64,000 nt of DNA from Lelliottia sp. JS-SCA-14 (GTDB lineage Bacteria; Pseudomonadota; Gammaproteobacteria; Enterobacterales; Enterobacteriaceae): contig NZ_CP141606.1 in NCBI RefSeq assembly GCF_035593345.1, forward strand, positions 2,046,001 through 2,110,000, read 5' to 3'. The number at the start of each line of letters is the position of its first letter. Position 1 is the stretch's first letter. Below are positions 10,593-19,189 of the stretch, one piece after another. Position numbers and translations under genes: made by a program. The notes below the pieces were generated by a model. The model made no database searches. It saw only the letters and a list, made by a program, of their open reading frames with translations, and was not told the origin of the DNA.

Positions 10593-12843
10593 TCAACTGG
10601 GTCAGGTCGTGGCGCTGGGGAATTTGACCCTGAAATTGACCAACGCCTTTACCAGCAAAAATGTGCTGGCGGCGGGAAACTCGCTGGATATCACCAGTAA
10701 TGGCGCCATTACCAACCAGAAAGTCATGCAGGGCCAGGCCGTCAACCTGAATGCGGGGGGCGTCCTGACTAACAACGGGCAACTGACCACCGGTAATGGG
10801 GCGAGCACGCTTTCAGGCAGCAATATTGTGCTGAATGCAGCGGGCTCTTTGCAGGCGGGCGGAGACGTCGCGCTGACCAGCCGAAGCAATATTACGGTAA
10901 ACGGCTTTACTGGCACTAACGGAACGCTGACGCTGAACGCCGCCGGAAATATTGTGAATACCGCGCTGCTGTATGCCGGAAACAATATGTATCTGCTGGC
11001 AAAAAGCATCAAAAATAATCGCGGCGATATTCTGGCGGGCAATAGCCTGTGGATGCAGCGCGATATGGCAGGGAATGCCAATAGTGAGGTGGTGAATACG
11101 TCGGGGAATATTGAGACGCTGCGCGGGGATATTTCCATTAAGACCGGGCATTTGTTGAATGAACGGGATGGATTCTCGGCGAAGACCTTGAGCATAACTG
11201 AGAATCCTGACGGCATTAATGGCCTGGGAAATGCAACCATTGATGTACCGGTAACATTGTTACCGGACAACAGTTATGGTGTTTACAGCAGGATATCATC
11301 CATATGGAACGGTGGATCGCCGGGACGCGGTGGCGGGAGCTACGATACAACGGAATCCTGGTACTATGCGCCATGGAAAAATTCCGCTCCGGTTGAATTT
11401 ATCGCTCGTCAGATCGTAATCCAGGTCACCAGCGACGGACAGGCATCGCGCATAGCTTCAGGTGCCAGTCTGAGTATTAATGCCAGTACACTGGATAACC
11501 ATGCCAGTAACATTCTGGCAAACGACGACATCCTCCTTTCAGGCACAACACTTAATAACCAGAGCGCACAGGCTGGCACATTTACTGACTATGATATTTA
11601 CGCCTGGTCGCCAAGTTATCTTGGTTATGCCACTTACACTGTGGATAAAATGCCAGCCAAAGATAGCGATGGCGTCAGTGTGCCGGATGCGGACTCAACA
11701 CTTGCATTCGAATTAAGCGGCCATCGCTCGGAGGAAGCGGACGGCGAAATATTACGTTCCGTCATCCAGGCGGGCGGCAACGTATTAGCCAATTTCACCA
11801 ACGACATCAGCAACACCTCCACCACGGCGCATATTGGCGGTAACAGCCCGACTATCCACGCCCCAACGCTCAACACCCTGAGCAACCAGACCATTGGCGA
11901 CGCCACGCAGAAGCAAAATCTGGCGGGCGCCGGTTCGGTAGAAATCAACTCCCCGCAGTGGAACGACCAGCTGCAGAAAGCCCTGCAGCAAATTAGCGGT
12001 GGCAGCGGTCTCGACGCTTCCGGCGGGAGTCTTGGCCTTGCCAACTATGGCGGCCAGGGGCAGGGCAATGCCAGTCTCAGCGGTAATACGGAATTAGAAG
12101 ATACGACGGCGACTGGAGGAACACTTCAGGATGCCAGCTTAGATCACCTCAACCCACACTCCGGCAACAGCGTCGATACCAGCGCTTATCCGATTCCGAC
12201 CGGTAAAAATGGCTACTTTGTGGTATCCACCGATTCCACCAGCCCATACCTCATTACCGTTAACCCAAAACTCGACGGTCTTGGCAAGCTCGACCAAAGC
12301 CTGTTTGGCGATCTGTACGCAATGATGGGAATACAGCCCGGTAAAGCGCCACAGGAAACCGGCAGCACCTATACCGATCAGAACTCTTTCCTCGGCTCGT
12401 CTTACTTCCTGGAGCGGCTGAATCTGCACCCGGAATACGACTACCGCTTCCTGGGTGATGCGGCGTTCGATACCCGCTATGTGTCAAATTACGTGCTCAA
12501 CCAGACCGGCAGCCGCTACATCAACGGCATCGGATCGGACCTGGCACAGATGCAATATCTGATGGATAACGCCGCCACTGCGCAAAAGGCTCTGGGGCTC
12601 CAGTTTGGTATTGCGCTGACCAGCGCGCAGATTGCCGCGCTCGACAGCAGCATCCTGTGGTGGGAAGCCGCAACGGTAAACGGCCAGACGGTGATGATCC
12701 CGAAAGTTTATCTTTCGCCAAAAGACGTCGTCGTTAATCAGGGCAGCGTGATCTCCGGCAATAATGTCGTGCTTGCGGGCGGCACGGTGACCAACAGCGG
12801 CAGCACCCTCACCGCACAACACGATAGCAGAAATATCAAATGA
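10555..12843 (+). pseudogene. cdiA: TpsA/CdiA-type exoprotein, middle part in the shifted frame
   Basis: Continuation of the cdiA reading frame after the frameshift near 10580. It holds more beta-helix repeats, then a non-repeat stretch (about 11280-11700, with YSRISSIWNGG and ESWYYAPWKN), and then a linker with LERLNLHPEYDYRFLGDAAFDTRYVSNYV-type sequence typical of the extracellular region of CdiA proteins. The ATG at 10555 is internal and not a real start. CdiA homology stops at about 12823 and the frame runs into foreign sequence, an immunity-gene tail, ending at TGA 12841-12843. The gene is thus broken twice. Confidence 0.82.
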
Positions 12844-12958
12844 GCCAGAAGAGGGTTTTCGTATAGAGATATTCAGCTGTCCTAGTGGAGGGGGGTGGGT
12901 ATTTGATTTTGATGATTTTCAAAAGATTATAGATCAAGCAAAAAGGAATATTATCTAA
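12824..12958 (+). pseudogene. 3' fragment of an orphan immunity gene
   Basis: About 44 codons open to TAA at 12956-12958, in a different frame from cdiA. They encode an acidic, aromatic tail (IEIFSCPSGGGWVFDFDDF then QKIIDQAKRN). The sequence is AT-rich compared with the adjoining cdiA. Its position, fused to truncated cdiA and followed by the module terminator, suggests it is what remains of a former cdiI gene after recombination. The family was not recognised. Confidence 0.5.
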
Positions 12959-12962
12959 TAAA

Positions 12963-12990
12963 TATCCCGGTGACTTGGCCGGGAATATGT
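12963..12990 (+). terminator. Module terminator 1 (TCCCGG...CCGGGA type)
   Basis: Hairpin TCCCGG/CCGGGA a few bases after the immunity tail. It is a member of a hairpin family found at six places in this array, each time just after an immunity gene and four times followed by a SymE fragment. Confidence 0.6.
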
Positions 12991-13007
12991 TTATCTGCCA
13001 TGATCCG

Positions 13008-13098
13008 CCGTGACATACAACGTCCGTCTCCGCGCTTATACACCGGCATATCACCGGTGTCTTTCAGCGTTCCCGGAAACGTCTCCAGCCACTGGTCA
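13008..13098 (-). pseudogene. SymE-family C-terminal fragment (copy A)
   Basis: On the minus strand this reads as the C-terminal extension of a SymE-like protein (WLETFPGTLKDTGDMPVYKRGDGRC-like), matching copies at 14846, 22623 and 23767. The stop codon of the other copies has changed here. Only about 30 codons remain, joined directly to a cdiA fragment at about 13098. The call rests on the longer copies, which include the SymE core. Confidence 0.5.
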
Positions 13099-14105
13099 GT
13101 AATCTGGGCGGGGATGGTTACAGCGGCATGGTCGGGTGGCGTAAGGATGAATACAGTTCAAATACCGAGAGTAATCAGCAAAGCACCCTGCGCAGCGACA
13201 TCACCAGCCAGAAAGGCAATGTCTCCCTGCAGGCCGGGAATGATGTCTCCGTTCACGGAGCCGGTATCAGCGCCGGGAAATCACTGGTCGTCAGCGGCAA
13301 CAACGTGCTGTTCGACGTCAGTGAAGACAGCCTGAAAAGCCACAGTGAATCCTCTTCAACGCAGTATGGGCTGCAGGGGCAGGTCTCCGGCTGGGCAGCC
13401 AGTGCGGCGCAGAACATTGAACGGACTGCGCGCTCGGCGCAGGATGATCGCGACCCGCGACTGACCGGGATCTATGCCACCCAGGCCGGGCTGGATGCGG
13501 CCACTCAGACCATGCAGGGCAACATGGACCCGTCCGCCTTTAAGGTGAGTGTGACCGCCACGGGGGGCACATCCTCTCAGGAGCAGGACCAGTCCAGCCG
13601 ACAGCAACAGGGCACACCCTGCACGCCGGGGACTCCGTCATCATCAAAAGACGTTAAAGACCTGGATGCCAACCAGCGCACGTTTATCAGCAACCTTGCG
13701 ACGGCAGGCGGTAGCGTGGGCGGAGATACATTCTCAGCGTCGAGTGGGGCAAATGCGGCGCGGGTGGAAGTAGAGAATAACTATCTGAGCAATACAGATA
13801 TCACCGCTTTCACCGAAAAATATGCGGCTGCAAAGACTGATGCTGAAAAAGAGCAGCTTCTGGCCTAACTGAAAAAGCTGGACGTTGTGCAGCATACGAA
13901 GGCGCTGGCGACAGGTATCCCGGTTAACGAACAGAAAGCTGAACTTGAGAAATTAAAGATCTTAGGTGCTTCGCTAGACTGCAATACACAGTGTCAACAG
14001 CTGGTTGCCTACTCAATTTCTGAACTGGAACCTGTGGCAAATAATACGGAATTACACAAGAACAATCTGAATAAGGCAATACTGGCAGGTGTTATTTTGG
14101 TCTAA
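13098..14105 (+). pseudogene. CdiA fragment: FHA-type region plus VENN pre-toxin region, with an internal stop
   Basis: In-frame CdiA sequence without a start codon: NLGGDGYSGMVGWRKDEY, SDITSQKGNVSLQAGNDVS and GLDAATQTMQGN, then TFSASSGANAA and VEVENNYLS (the VENN motif that marks the delivery/toxin border, codons 13770-13781). A TAA at 13866-13868 interrupts an otherwise continuous frame that runs on (KKLDVVQHTKALATGIP) to 14105. This is the longest displaced cdiA piece in the array. It probably represents either the displaced 3' part of the main cdiA or an older orphan module. Confidence 0.75.
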
Positions 14106-14501
14106 CAGTTGATAAGCCAACTGCAAACAGCCCTATATCTCGGCTGACAAAAGAACAACAACAGTTAATCAGAAGTGCTGAAACTATTACAACGGCGAAA
14201 GGGATACAGAATCCGTTCCCGCGGGATTTAAATGAGAAAATCGTATGGAACCAGGTTCGGGCTAATCCGGCGGCGGTTGGGGAGCCACTCAAAGGAATGA
14301 ATAGCGATCCACGCTTCCCAACATCTGCGGAATTCCAGAAGATGGAAGCAAACAAAAACTATCTGATGGCTCAACAATAACAGTGCATTATCAATATAAT
14401 TCATATACTGTTAAGCTTATGATATGAAAATTACCACGCATCAGAGAAATGTTAGCGATCCAGTTAAGGTAATTAATTCTATTAAGGATGTAACCAAATG
14501 A
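14102..14501 (+). pseudogene. Broken CdiA C-terminal toxin domain (module 1)
   Basis: After a frame change at about 14103 the sequence encodes SRLTKEQQQLIRSAE, WNQVRANP and SDPRFPTSAEFQKME. A further shift near 14370 gives SDGSTITVHYQYN, and another near 14425 gives DMKITTHQRNVSDP, ending in TGA 14499-14501. The DPRFP...FQKME...HYQYN pattern resembles C-terminal RNase-like toxins of CdiA and Rhs proteins. That family assignment is from memory of sequence patterns and is uncertain. The toxin stop overlaps the immunity start (ATGA), the usual arrangement. At least two frameshifts make it non-functional. Confidence 0.6.
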
Positions 14502-14800
14502 AAATAAAAGAAAATGATGGTGCGATAATAGATGTCTATGCTATTTATTGGATAAAAGGTAAAACCTATTTTTATGGTCTAATTAAGGAATATGGTTTGT
14601 CTGTGTTTAGCGCAGATAAAGTAGAAGTTATTGACCCTACAATATCAGGCGATTTTATTTTTTTTGAGGATGGTATCTTTTTTAAGCCCCTCATAGCAGA
14701 GAGAATATTGGATGATTTGGTTGAGGGTGATCCAGAAACATACAATTGTTTTATTGAAATCCTGAAGATGGAAGGTCGGACAGATTCAAGCTGTCATTAA
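14498..14800 (+). CDS. Orphan immunity protein (module 1)
   Basis: 100-aa AT-rich ORF starting at the ATG that overlaps the toxin stop (ATGA at 14498-14501), typical of toxin/immunity coupling. Content is acidic and aromatic (IDVYAIYWIKGKTYFYGLI; DFIFFEDGIFF), with no signal peptide or membrane segment, so it should act in the cytoplasm. The frame is intact although the toxin upstream is broken. The last residues (GRTDSSCH) may be altered at the repeat junction. No family was recognised; function is inferred from position. Confidence 0.6.
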   Translation: MKIKENDGAIIDVYAIYWIKGKTYFYGLIKEYGLSVFSADKVEVIDPTISGDFIFFEDGIFFKPLIAERILDDLVEGDPETYNCFIEILKMEGRTDSSCH

Positions 14801-14808
14801 CTGTCAGA

Positions 14809-14836
14809 GATCCCTGCCAAAACGCCGGGATCGTTT
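14809..14836 (+). terminator. Module terminator 2
   Basis: GATCCC...GGGATC hairpin followed by GTTTTA, 9 bases after the module 1 immunity stop; same family as the hairpins at 12963, 17350, 20564, 22574 and 23720. Confidence 0.65.
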
Positions 14837-14845
14837 TATCAGCCA

Positions 14846-15031
14846 TTACATACAGCGCCCGTTCCCACGCTTATACACCGGCACATCGGCGGTATCGTTC
14901 AGCGCTCCCAGGGACGTATCCAGCCACTGCATCATTTTCTTGCGATTGAACGGGGCGACGCTTAAGTCCTCAGCACAGCCCCACAGGTCGCGGGTGATGA
15001 CGATGCAATCAGGCGTCACTCCGATCTTGCG
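14846..15031 (-). pseudogene. SymE-family C-terminal fragment (copy B)
   Basis: About 61 codons on the minus strand ending in TAA: KIGVTPDCIVITRDLWG, then NRKKMMQWLD, then DVPVYKRGNGRCM. The first part matches the SymE core (compare VKVMEGCIVLTAQ of E. coli SymE). The N-terminal half of the gene is missing because a cdiA VENN fragment begins at about 15032. SymE is an SOS-induced AbrB-fold toxin in E. coli; this copy cannot make a full protein. Confidence 0.65.
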
Positions 15032-15739
15032 GCCGCAGTGGGTGCCACAGCAGGCGGGGATACATTCTCAGCGTCGAGTGGGGCGAATGCGGCGCTGGTG
15101 GAGGTGGAGAATAATGCGCTGAGTGTGGCGGGTAACAAATCCCGTGCTCAGGAAATGTCTCAATGTCAGTGCGAAGTCGCCTGCGAAAAAGATGTCATTG
15201 ATAAGTACAAAAAAATCAATGCTGAGCAGCATGAAAGCGTAGTTGAATGTAAAGGCGCTAAGGACTGCGTTAACAAAGCTAATGAAGTTAGCTAGTTACA
15301 AGCCGATTACTCCAGCCGTACCAATGAGCTGCTTGCTATAAACTCACTGGCGCAGGTAGCAGGAACCAGTGCGGCGGGAATAGCAGCAGGTATTGGGAAA
15401 GGAGGAAAAGGTAGTTCGTTACCTACTCCTACAATCACTTCGGCAGCGAATGGTCTGAACTATCAGTCCAACCCGAAACATACCCCAGGACAGCAAGGTT
15501 ATAGCTTCAATGCTGGGACAGAACCTGTAAACTCTATCGATCTATTTAGCACGTCAGTAGCTAGTGGCAAAAAAAGGTATTCAATTGATAGTGAAGGAAA
15601 TGTTCATCAATTTACAAATACAAATGATGGAACATGGCACTGGTCAGGAAGTACAGGAGATAAAACAGTTCCATTGAAAAAAAACGATATTCCAAATAAT
15701 GTTAAAAAAGAGTTTGGATTGCCTGGAAAGTGGAGATAA
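15032..15739 (+). pseudogene. CdiA VENN fragment and toxin domain with one amber codon (module 2)
   Basis: Starts at VGATAGGDTFSASSGANAA and passes VEVENNALS (VENN at about 15106-15117). A Cys-rich segment follows (SQCQCEVACEK, VECKGAKDC). The frame is interrupted only by TAG at 15293-15295, then runs on to TAA 15737-15739 through a linker and a C-terminal domain with SGKKRYSIDSEGNVHQF, NDGTWHWSGSTGDKT and KKEFGLPGKWR. The toxin domain itself (about 15440-15739) has no lesion. There is no start codon or signal peptide, so it is an orphan tail. The toxin family is not named with confidence. Confidence 0.68.
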
Positions 15740-15741
15740 TG

Positions 15742-16284
15742 ATGATATTTGGTAACCCGTATCATTTTGCTATTTGGACAGAGCTTGTCCCTCAGTGGAG
15801 TGAGTCATATAAGAATGGCCTTTTCCATTTAGTTATAAATGGAAATCTGTATCCGGATGATATCAGGACATCAACATTATCCAGTGATCTCTATGAGATC
15901 ACTGATAGCGATTGTGCTTTAATGTCACAACCTCGAAATGATGAGCTTTTTTATTTATCTACAGAAATTGCTTTTAAGCGGATGTTTGAACTGACTTACC
16001 CTGAACCTTCTGAACAAGATGAGTATCCTGAGCAAATATTCGATTATTGCATTACGTCTTCGAATATTAGTAGTTGTGGTGGATGTTTTTTTGCCGTTTC
16101 GAACGATACCTCATTGAGAATTATTGGTGGGATAATACAACATTTAGTGAAAGATGAATGTGAAGAGATAAATTCATGGGAATATATTAAGAAACCATTT
16201 TTGCAAGATATCACTATATTAAAGAGTGATCTCAATAAAATCATGAGCAATGTAAGAGAGTATGCAGACTCTTTTTTAAAATAA
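15742..16284 (+). CDS. Imm42-like immunity protein (module 2)
   Basis: 180-aa acidic cytoplasmic protein beginning MIFGNPYHFAIWTE, the characteristic start of the Imm42 immunity family of polymorphic toxin systems. Two ATGs are adjacent (15739 and 15742); the second is preferred for spacing to GGAG at 15732-15735. It starts 3 bases after the toxin stop. A CGGCFFAV segment lies near residue 115. AT-rich compared with the cdiA backbone, and the frame is intact. Its likely partner is the toxin tail directly upstream. Confidence 0.72.
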   Translation: MIFGNPYHFAIWTELVPQWSESYKNGLFHLVINGNLYPDDIRTSTLSSDLYEITDSDCALMSQPRNDELFYLSTEIAFKRMFELTYPEPSEQDEYPEQIFDYCITSSNISSCGGCFFAVSNDTSLRIIGGIIQHLVKDECEEINSWEYIKKPFLQDITILKSDLNKIMSNVREYADSFLK

Positions 16285-16324
16285 ATACTGAGATAGTTAA
16301 AGCTGTCGCTAGGGTCTGAAAGAG

Positions 16325-17108
16325 GTGAGAATGATTAGCGAAATTAGCAGCCATGTGGCGGGCATAGCGCGGACGCATGGGGTTCTGAACGCACTGAAGA
16401 AAGTCCAGAGCGAGCCGAAGGCCGTGCTGCCAGCTAATACGACAAAGAGCGGCTGGATTATCTTGCGGCTCTGCGTAACTAGCAGGCCTAAAAAGAGGAA
16501 ATGCAGAAGTACGGCACCGGCAGCGATATCCAGCGCGGGTGGAGGTTGAGAATACACTCGGCGACAAACTGACTGGTAACGATGAGATCACCCGTAAGTA
16601 TCTTGGACTGTTGCAGGATAAGTATGTACCGGAGACTTCATCCAACCCGAATTTGGGTAAAGACCTGGACAATGACCAGAAAGCTGAGTTAGGTGGTGTG
16701 GGTTCCGGAACGCCAGGAGGCTGGGGACCGGAAGATGAAGAGAATGGTCGAAATAATGAGGGTAATAATCCCTCACAAAAGGGAAGTAATTTTACTAACT
16801 CGGAGATTGATGATCGGATCGCATCGGCGAACAAACCGATCAATAATCAAGGAATGTCTGATGCGGCCAGGGCATGGGAAAAGCATCCTGGTAGGCCTGG
16901 AGGAACAGTCGAGCTTCTGAAGAGTAACCAAGCCCAGAAAAATGCAGCCGCGGAAAATTTTATACGGGATCTTCTAAATGACCCTAGCACGGTACGAAAT
17001 GAACTATCTCGAGGTGGGATTGAATATCGTGCGTCTAATGGGTAAGGGGTTAGATTTAATCCTGATGGTTCATTCAATACCTTACTAGATCCACCGGTGA
17101 AAAAATGA
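16325..17108 (+). pseudogene. CdiA pre-toxin fragment and truncated toxin (module 3, VENT variant)
   Basis: Opens with CdiA pre-toxin sequence (MISEISSHVAGIARTHG, LNALKKVQSE) that loses frame near 16440. It resumes at 16539 with VEVENTLGDKL, a VENT version of the VENN motif (16545-16556). A linker (GSGTPGGWGPEDEE) leads to the toxin tail AARAWEKHPGRPGGT, NAAAENFIRDLLNDP and RGGIEYRASNG. An in-frame TAA at 17042-17044 replaces what is probably a Gln codon, and the frame continues GVRFNPDGSFNTLLDP to TGA 17106-17108. Broken by at least one frameshift and one nonsense codon. Confidence 0.68.
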
Positions 17109-17341
17109 CTCAGAAAAAATTAGAACTTTTTTTTTCCAGCCCAATGGAATATGAGGAATTAACTCTTGAAGTTCAGTTAGATCGAGAAAGAGTGATTGAG
17201 ATCAATCAAGAACAAGGGGTGGATAACCTTGAAGTTGAGCTGTTTGGAACAGACAAAGAGCATGGATTTATCGCAAAAATGCCTCTTGATGACCTGATTA
17301 ATATTTTGATTGAAGCAAAAAAAACGCTTCAGAATAAGTAA
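17105..17341 (+). CDS. Orphan immunity protein (module 3)
   Basis: 78-aa acidic protein (MTQKKLELFFSSPMEYEEL) whose ATG overlaps the TGA of the toxin tail (ATGA). It has alternating strand-like segments and a C-terminal helix (DDLINILIEAKKTL), no signal peptide and an intact frame. Function as cdiI is inferred from its position and the coupling. The family was not recognised. Confidence 0.65.
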   Translation: MTQKKLELFFSSPMEYEELTLEVQLDRERVIEINQEQGVDNLEVELFGTDKEHGFIAKMPLDDLINILIEAKKTLQNK

Positions 17342-17349
17342 GTAACTCA

Positions 17350-17380
17350 AATCCCGGCCACTGAGCCGGGATCTTGCTTT
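17350..17380 (+). terminator. Module terminator 3
   Basis: ATCCCGGC/GCCGGGAT hairpin with CTTGCTTT after it, 9 bases after the module 3 immunity stop. Unlike other copies it is followed directly by a new toxin tail with no SymE fragment. Confidence 0.7.
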
Positions 17381-17385
17381 AACCG

Positions 17386-17620
17386 TCAGGCTTATCCAAA
17401 CAAACGCTGGCATGACTTCGTGACAAATCCACCGGAAGGTATGTTGACCAAAACGCGCCCAAATGGTGAGACGTTGTATTAAAATCCGCAAACAAACACT
17501 TTTGCGTCCAAAGACGTTAATAGTGTCCCGAGGACAATGTTCAGGCCTGGAAGGGAATGGAGTATTGGAACAAGCAATGACAAAAAGCAAATTTTATCCT
17601 TGCCCGCGCTGCGGCAATAA
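17386..17620 (+). pseudogene. Truncated CdiA toxin tail (module 4)
   Basis: Only the last 75 or so codons remain: AYPNKRWHDFVTNPPEGM, TRPNGETLY, an in-frame TAA at about 17479, then NPQTNTFASKDVNSVPRTMF to TAA 17618-17620. The GETLYxNPQTNTF pattern is typical of the C-terminal end of polymorphic toxins whose neighbour is a CPCC cysteine-rich protein. It overlaps the next gene by 44 bases. Confidence 0.55.
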
Positions 17621-17771
17621 GACGATAGGTGAGATTGGGAATTATGAGATTTGCCCTGTTTGCGATTGGGAAGACGATCCAGTTCAGTCGTCAGATCCGG
17701 ACTTTCCAGGCGGAGCGAACACGTTGAGTCTCCTGGAAGCTCGAAAGGAATTTTTACTCAAATCCAAATAA
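17577..17771 (+). CDS. CPCC-type cysteine-rich immunity protein (module 4)
   Basis: 64-aa zinc-ribbon-like protein. YPCPRCGNKTIGE and YEICPVCDWEDDP supply four cysteines in two CPxC pairs, the signature of the CPCC family, which often sits next to polymorphic toxins. The start ATG at 17577 is chosen because the family begins just before the first CPxC pair. The frame is intact although its toxin is only a remnant. Confidence 0.65.
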   Translation: MTKSKFYPCPRCGNKTIGEIGNYEICPVCDWEDDPVQSSDPDFPGGANTLSLLEARKEFLLKSK

Positions 17772-17944
17772 AGTGTAAATCCCGCCCTTTTCCGGCGTGA
17801 TTTCTTTCCTCTTGCTTTCTCTTCCACCGAGTGGACGCCAGTTTTGCGTACCGCTTCGCGATTTTTGGAAATATTAGTCAAAGTTTCAGAATCTGTTTTG
17901 GCAATAGCGACTTCTGGCTTAATATTTGTGGCAGCCATTTTCAA
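17684..17944 (-). CDS. Unrecognised small basic protein (possible gene fragment)
   Basis: An 86-aa minus-strand frame starting MAATNIKPEVAIAKTDSETL. Its start has an excellent ribosome binding site (AGGAG, 7 bases before the ATG), unusual for chance ORFs here. The middle is strongly basic (EEKARGKKSRRKRAG) and the last third is antisense to the CPCC gene. It therefore probably represents the 5' part of a real gene fused to module sequence. A 13-bp stem lies in its leader (17968-18002). No family was recognised. Confidence 0.35.
   Translation of the reverse strand: MKMAATNIKPEVAIAKTDSETLTNISKNREAVRKTGVHSVEEKARGKKSRRKRAGFTLYLDLSKNSFRASRRLNVFAPPGKSGSDD
17777..17806 (+). terminator. Terminator after the CPCC gene
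   Basis: AATCCCGCC pairs with GGCGTGATT (one mismatch) across a 7-base loop, followed by TCTTTCC. It looks like a degenerate copy of the module terminator. Confidence 0.5.
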
Positions 17945-17967
17945 CTCCTGTAAGTTGCTTGTGGTTA

Positions 17968-18002
17968 GCGGCGTAGAAGTGTTGGTAGTACTTCTACGCC
18001 GC
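17968..18002. repeat. Perfect 13-bp inverted repeat
   Basis: GCGGCGTAGAAGT (17968-17980) pairs exactly with ACTTCTACGCCGC (17990-18002) over a 9-base loop. On the minus strand it lies 24 bases upstream of a start codon with a strong ribosome binding site. On the plus strand it is followed by GCTCTTTA, so it could be a weak terminator. The rest of 17945-18190 is AT-rich with no gene seen. Confidence 0.6.
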
Positions 18003-18194
18003 GCTCTTTAATAAATTAAATTATCTTGTACGTTACTTAACTGTTACGGGCTTTCAGCTATTTTTCTGTTCCCATTATACATCGCTGAATAAAAACATAG
18101 CACCTGATAAGTAGGCAATGTTAAAAGTAGCGAGAACGCATCAGGAAATAATACAACTTCATGTAACGTTTTATTATAAAAATATTAGCTCAAA

Positions 18195-18683
18195 CGCTAA
18201 CCCGTAATTTGGCTTCCGGCGAGTTTGGGCCCAAAACCCGCATTCCGGACTACAGCTTGTTCATAACTCACCCCCGAAAGCAACAGCCTGTACCTGGTGG
18301 AGACCTATCCGTGCTTCACCAACAAGAAGCAGTGGTTAAGCTCCGATTACATGATACGGGACCAGGTCATACAGGTGGGGATCAAACTGTAGATCAATTG
18401 CCTAGTAATACGGGTAATAACAGAAGGTGCTCTCGAACTGCCAAATCATATGACAAGTGATGGGCATGATAATGAGGCAGACAAACCATCTAATATCAAA
18501 ATGGCAGATGATAATTTTTTGAAAAATAATGGTGTAGATGCTCATGCTTTGAAAGATGATTTTTTAGGCAATGGTAAAAATTCTAATTATGATATCTATG
18601 TAGATAGAGACTCTGGACAACTTTGGATCTTTAAGAAAGGTAGAAAGGGGGATGGTATACCAACAGGTGAGTACATTAAGTAG
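18195..18683 (+). pseudogene. CdiA mid-region fragment fused to a toxin tail (module 5)
   Basis: Begins with IPDYSLFITHP, then after a one-base shift ESNSLYLVETYPCFTNKKQWLSSDYM-type sequence, a recognisable stretch of the extracellular region of CdiA. Another frameshift near 18418 leads into the toxin tail: ADDNFLKNNGVDAHALKDD, SNYDIYVDRDSGQLWIF and GIPTGEYIK, ending in TAG 18681-18683. The tail resembles small C-terminal toxins of Rhs and CdiA proteins. The first ATG in frame (18450) has no ribosome binding site. Not expressible as a secreted toxin. Confidence 0.6.
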
Positions 18684-18692
18684 GGTTTAATT

Positions 18693-19097
18693 ATGAATAA
18701 AACAACAGTAATGGCATATTTTTCTATTTATGGTGACTGCTTTGATACTGATTATGTTACGCAAGAAATGTCCCTGACGCCCACAGAAGTAAGGCTGAAA
18801 GGGAACATTCCGAATGGAAAAAAAAGGCCAAGTGTTGAGACTAGTTGGAAATTGTCTACGTTTGATGAAGAATCAAATGATGTTAATATACAGTTAGATA
18901 AAATAATAAATCTGCTTGAGGGTAAAGAGAGTCAATTAAAATGTATAAAGAATAAATATGAAGTTAGTTTCACTTTTACGTTAGTGATTAAGATAGAGAA
19001 TGGTGAAAAACAAGGCATGCATTTTAATGCAAAAAAAATAGATTTTATAAATGAAGTTGGCGCCGAAATAGATATTGATTTATATATCTATAGTTAA
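18693..19097 (+). CDS. DUF4279-like immunity protein (module 5)
   Basis: 134-aa cytoplasmic protein of the DUF4279 type: MAYFSIYGDCFDTDYVTQEM, PTEVRLKGNIPNGKKRPSVET, and a C-terminal VIKIENGEKQGMHFNAK followed by acidic strands. Such proteins are found widely next to polymorphic toxins. It starts 9 bases after the toxin stop, the frame is intact and it is AT-rich. Role as immunity protein inferred from context. Confidence 0.7.
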   Translation: MNKTTVMAYFSIYGDCFDTDYVTQEMSLTPTEVRLKGNIPNGKKRPSVETSWKLSTFDEESNDVNIQLDKIINLLEGKESQLKCIKNKYEVSFTFTLVIKIENGEKQGMHFNAKKIDFINEVGAEIDIDLYIYS

Positions 19098-19189
19098 GAT
19101 TTATTTAAAGTGACTAAGAAACAACTCCAGCCTTTTTGTTGTGGTTGTTTTTTTGCCACTTGACCAATATTAGCATCACCAGTGGTTTT

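Noticed and set aside
13887..14105. Separate 72-aa gene
   Set aside because: It is the in-frame continuation of the CdiA fragment after the stop at 13866 and has no start signal.
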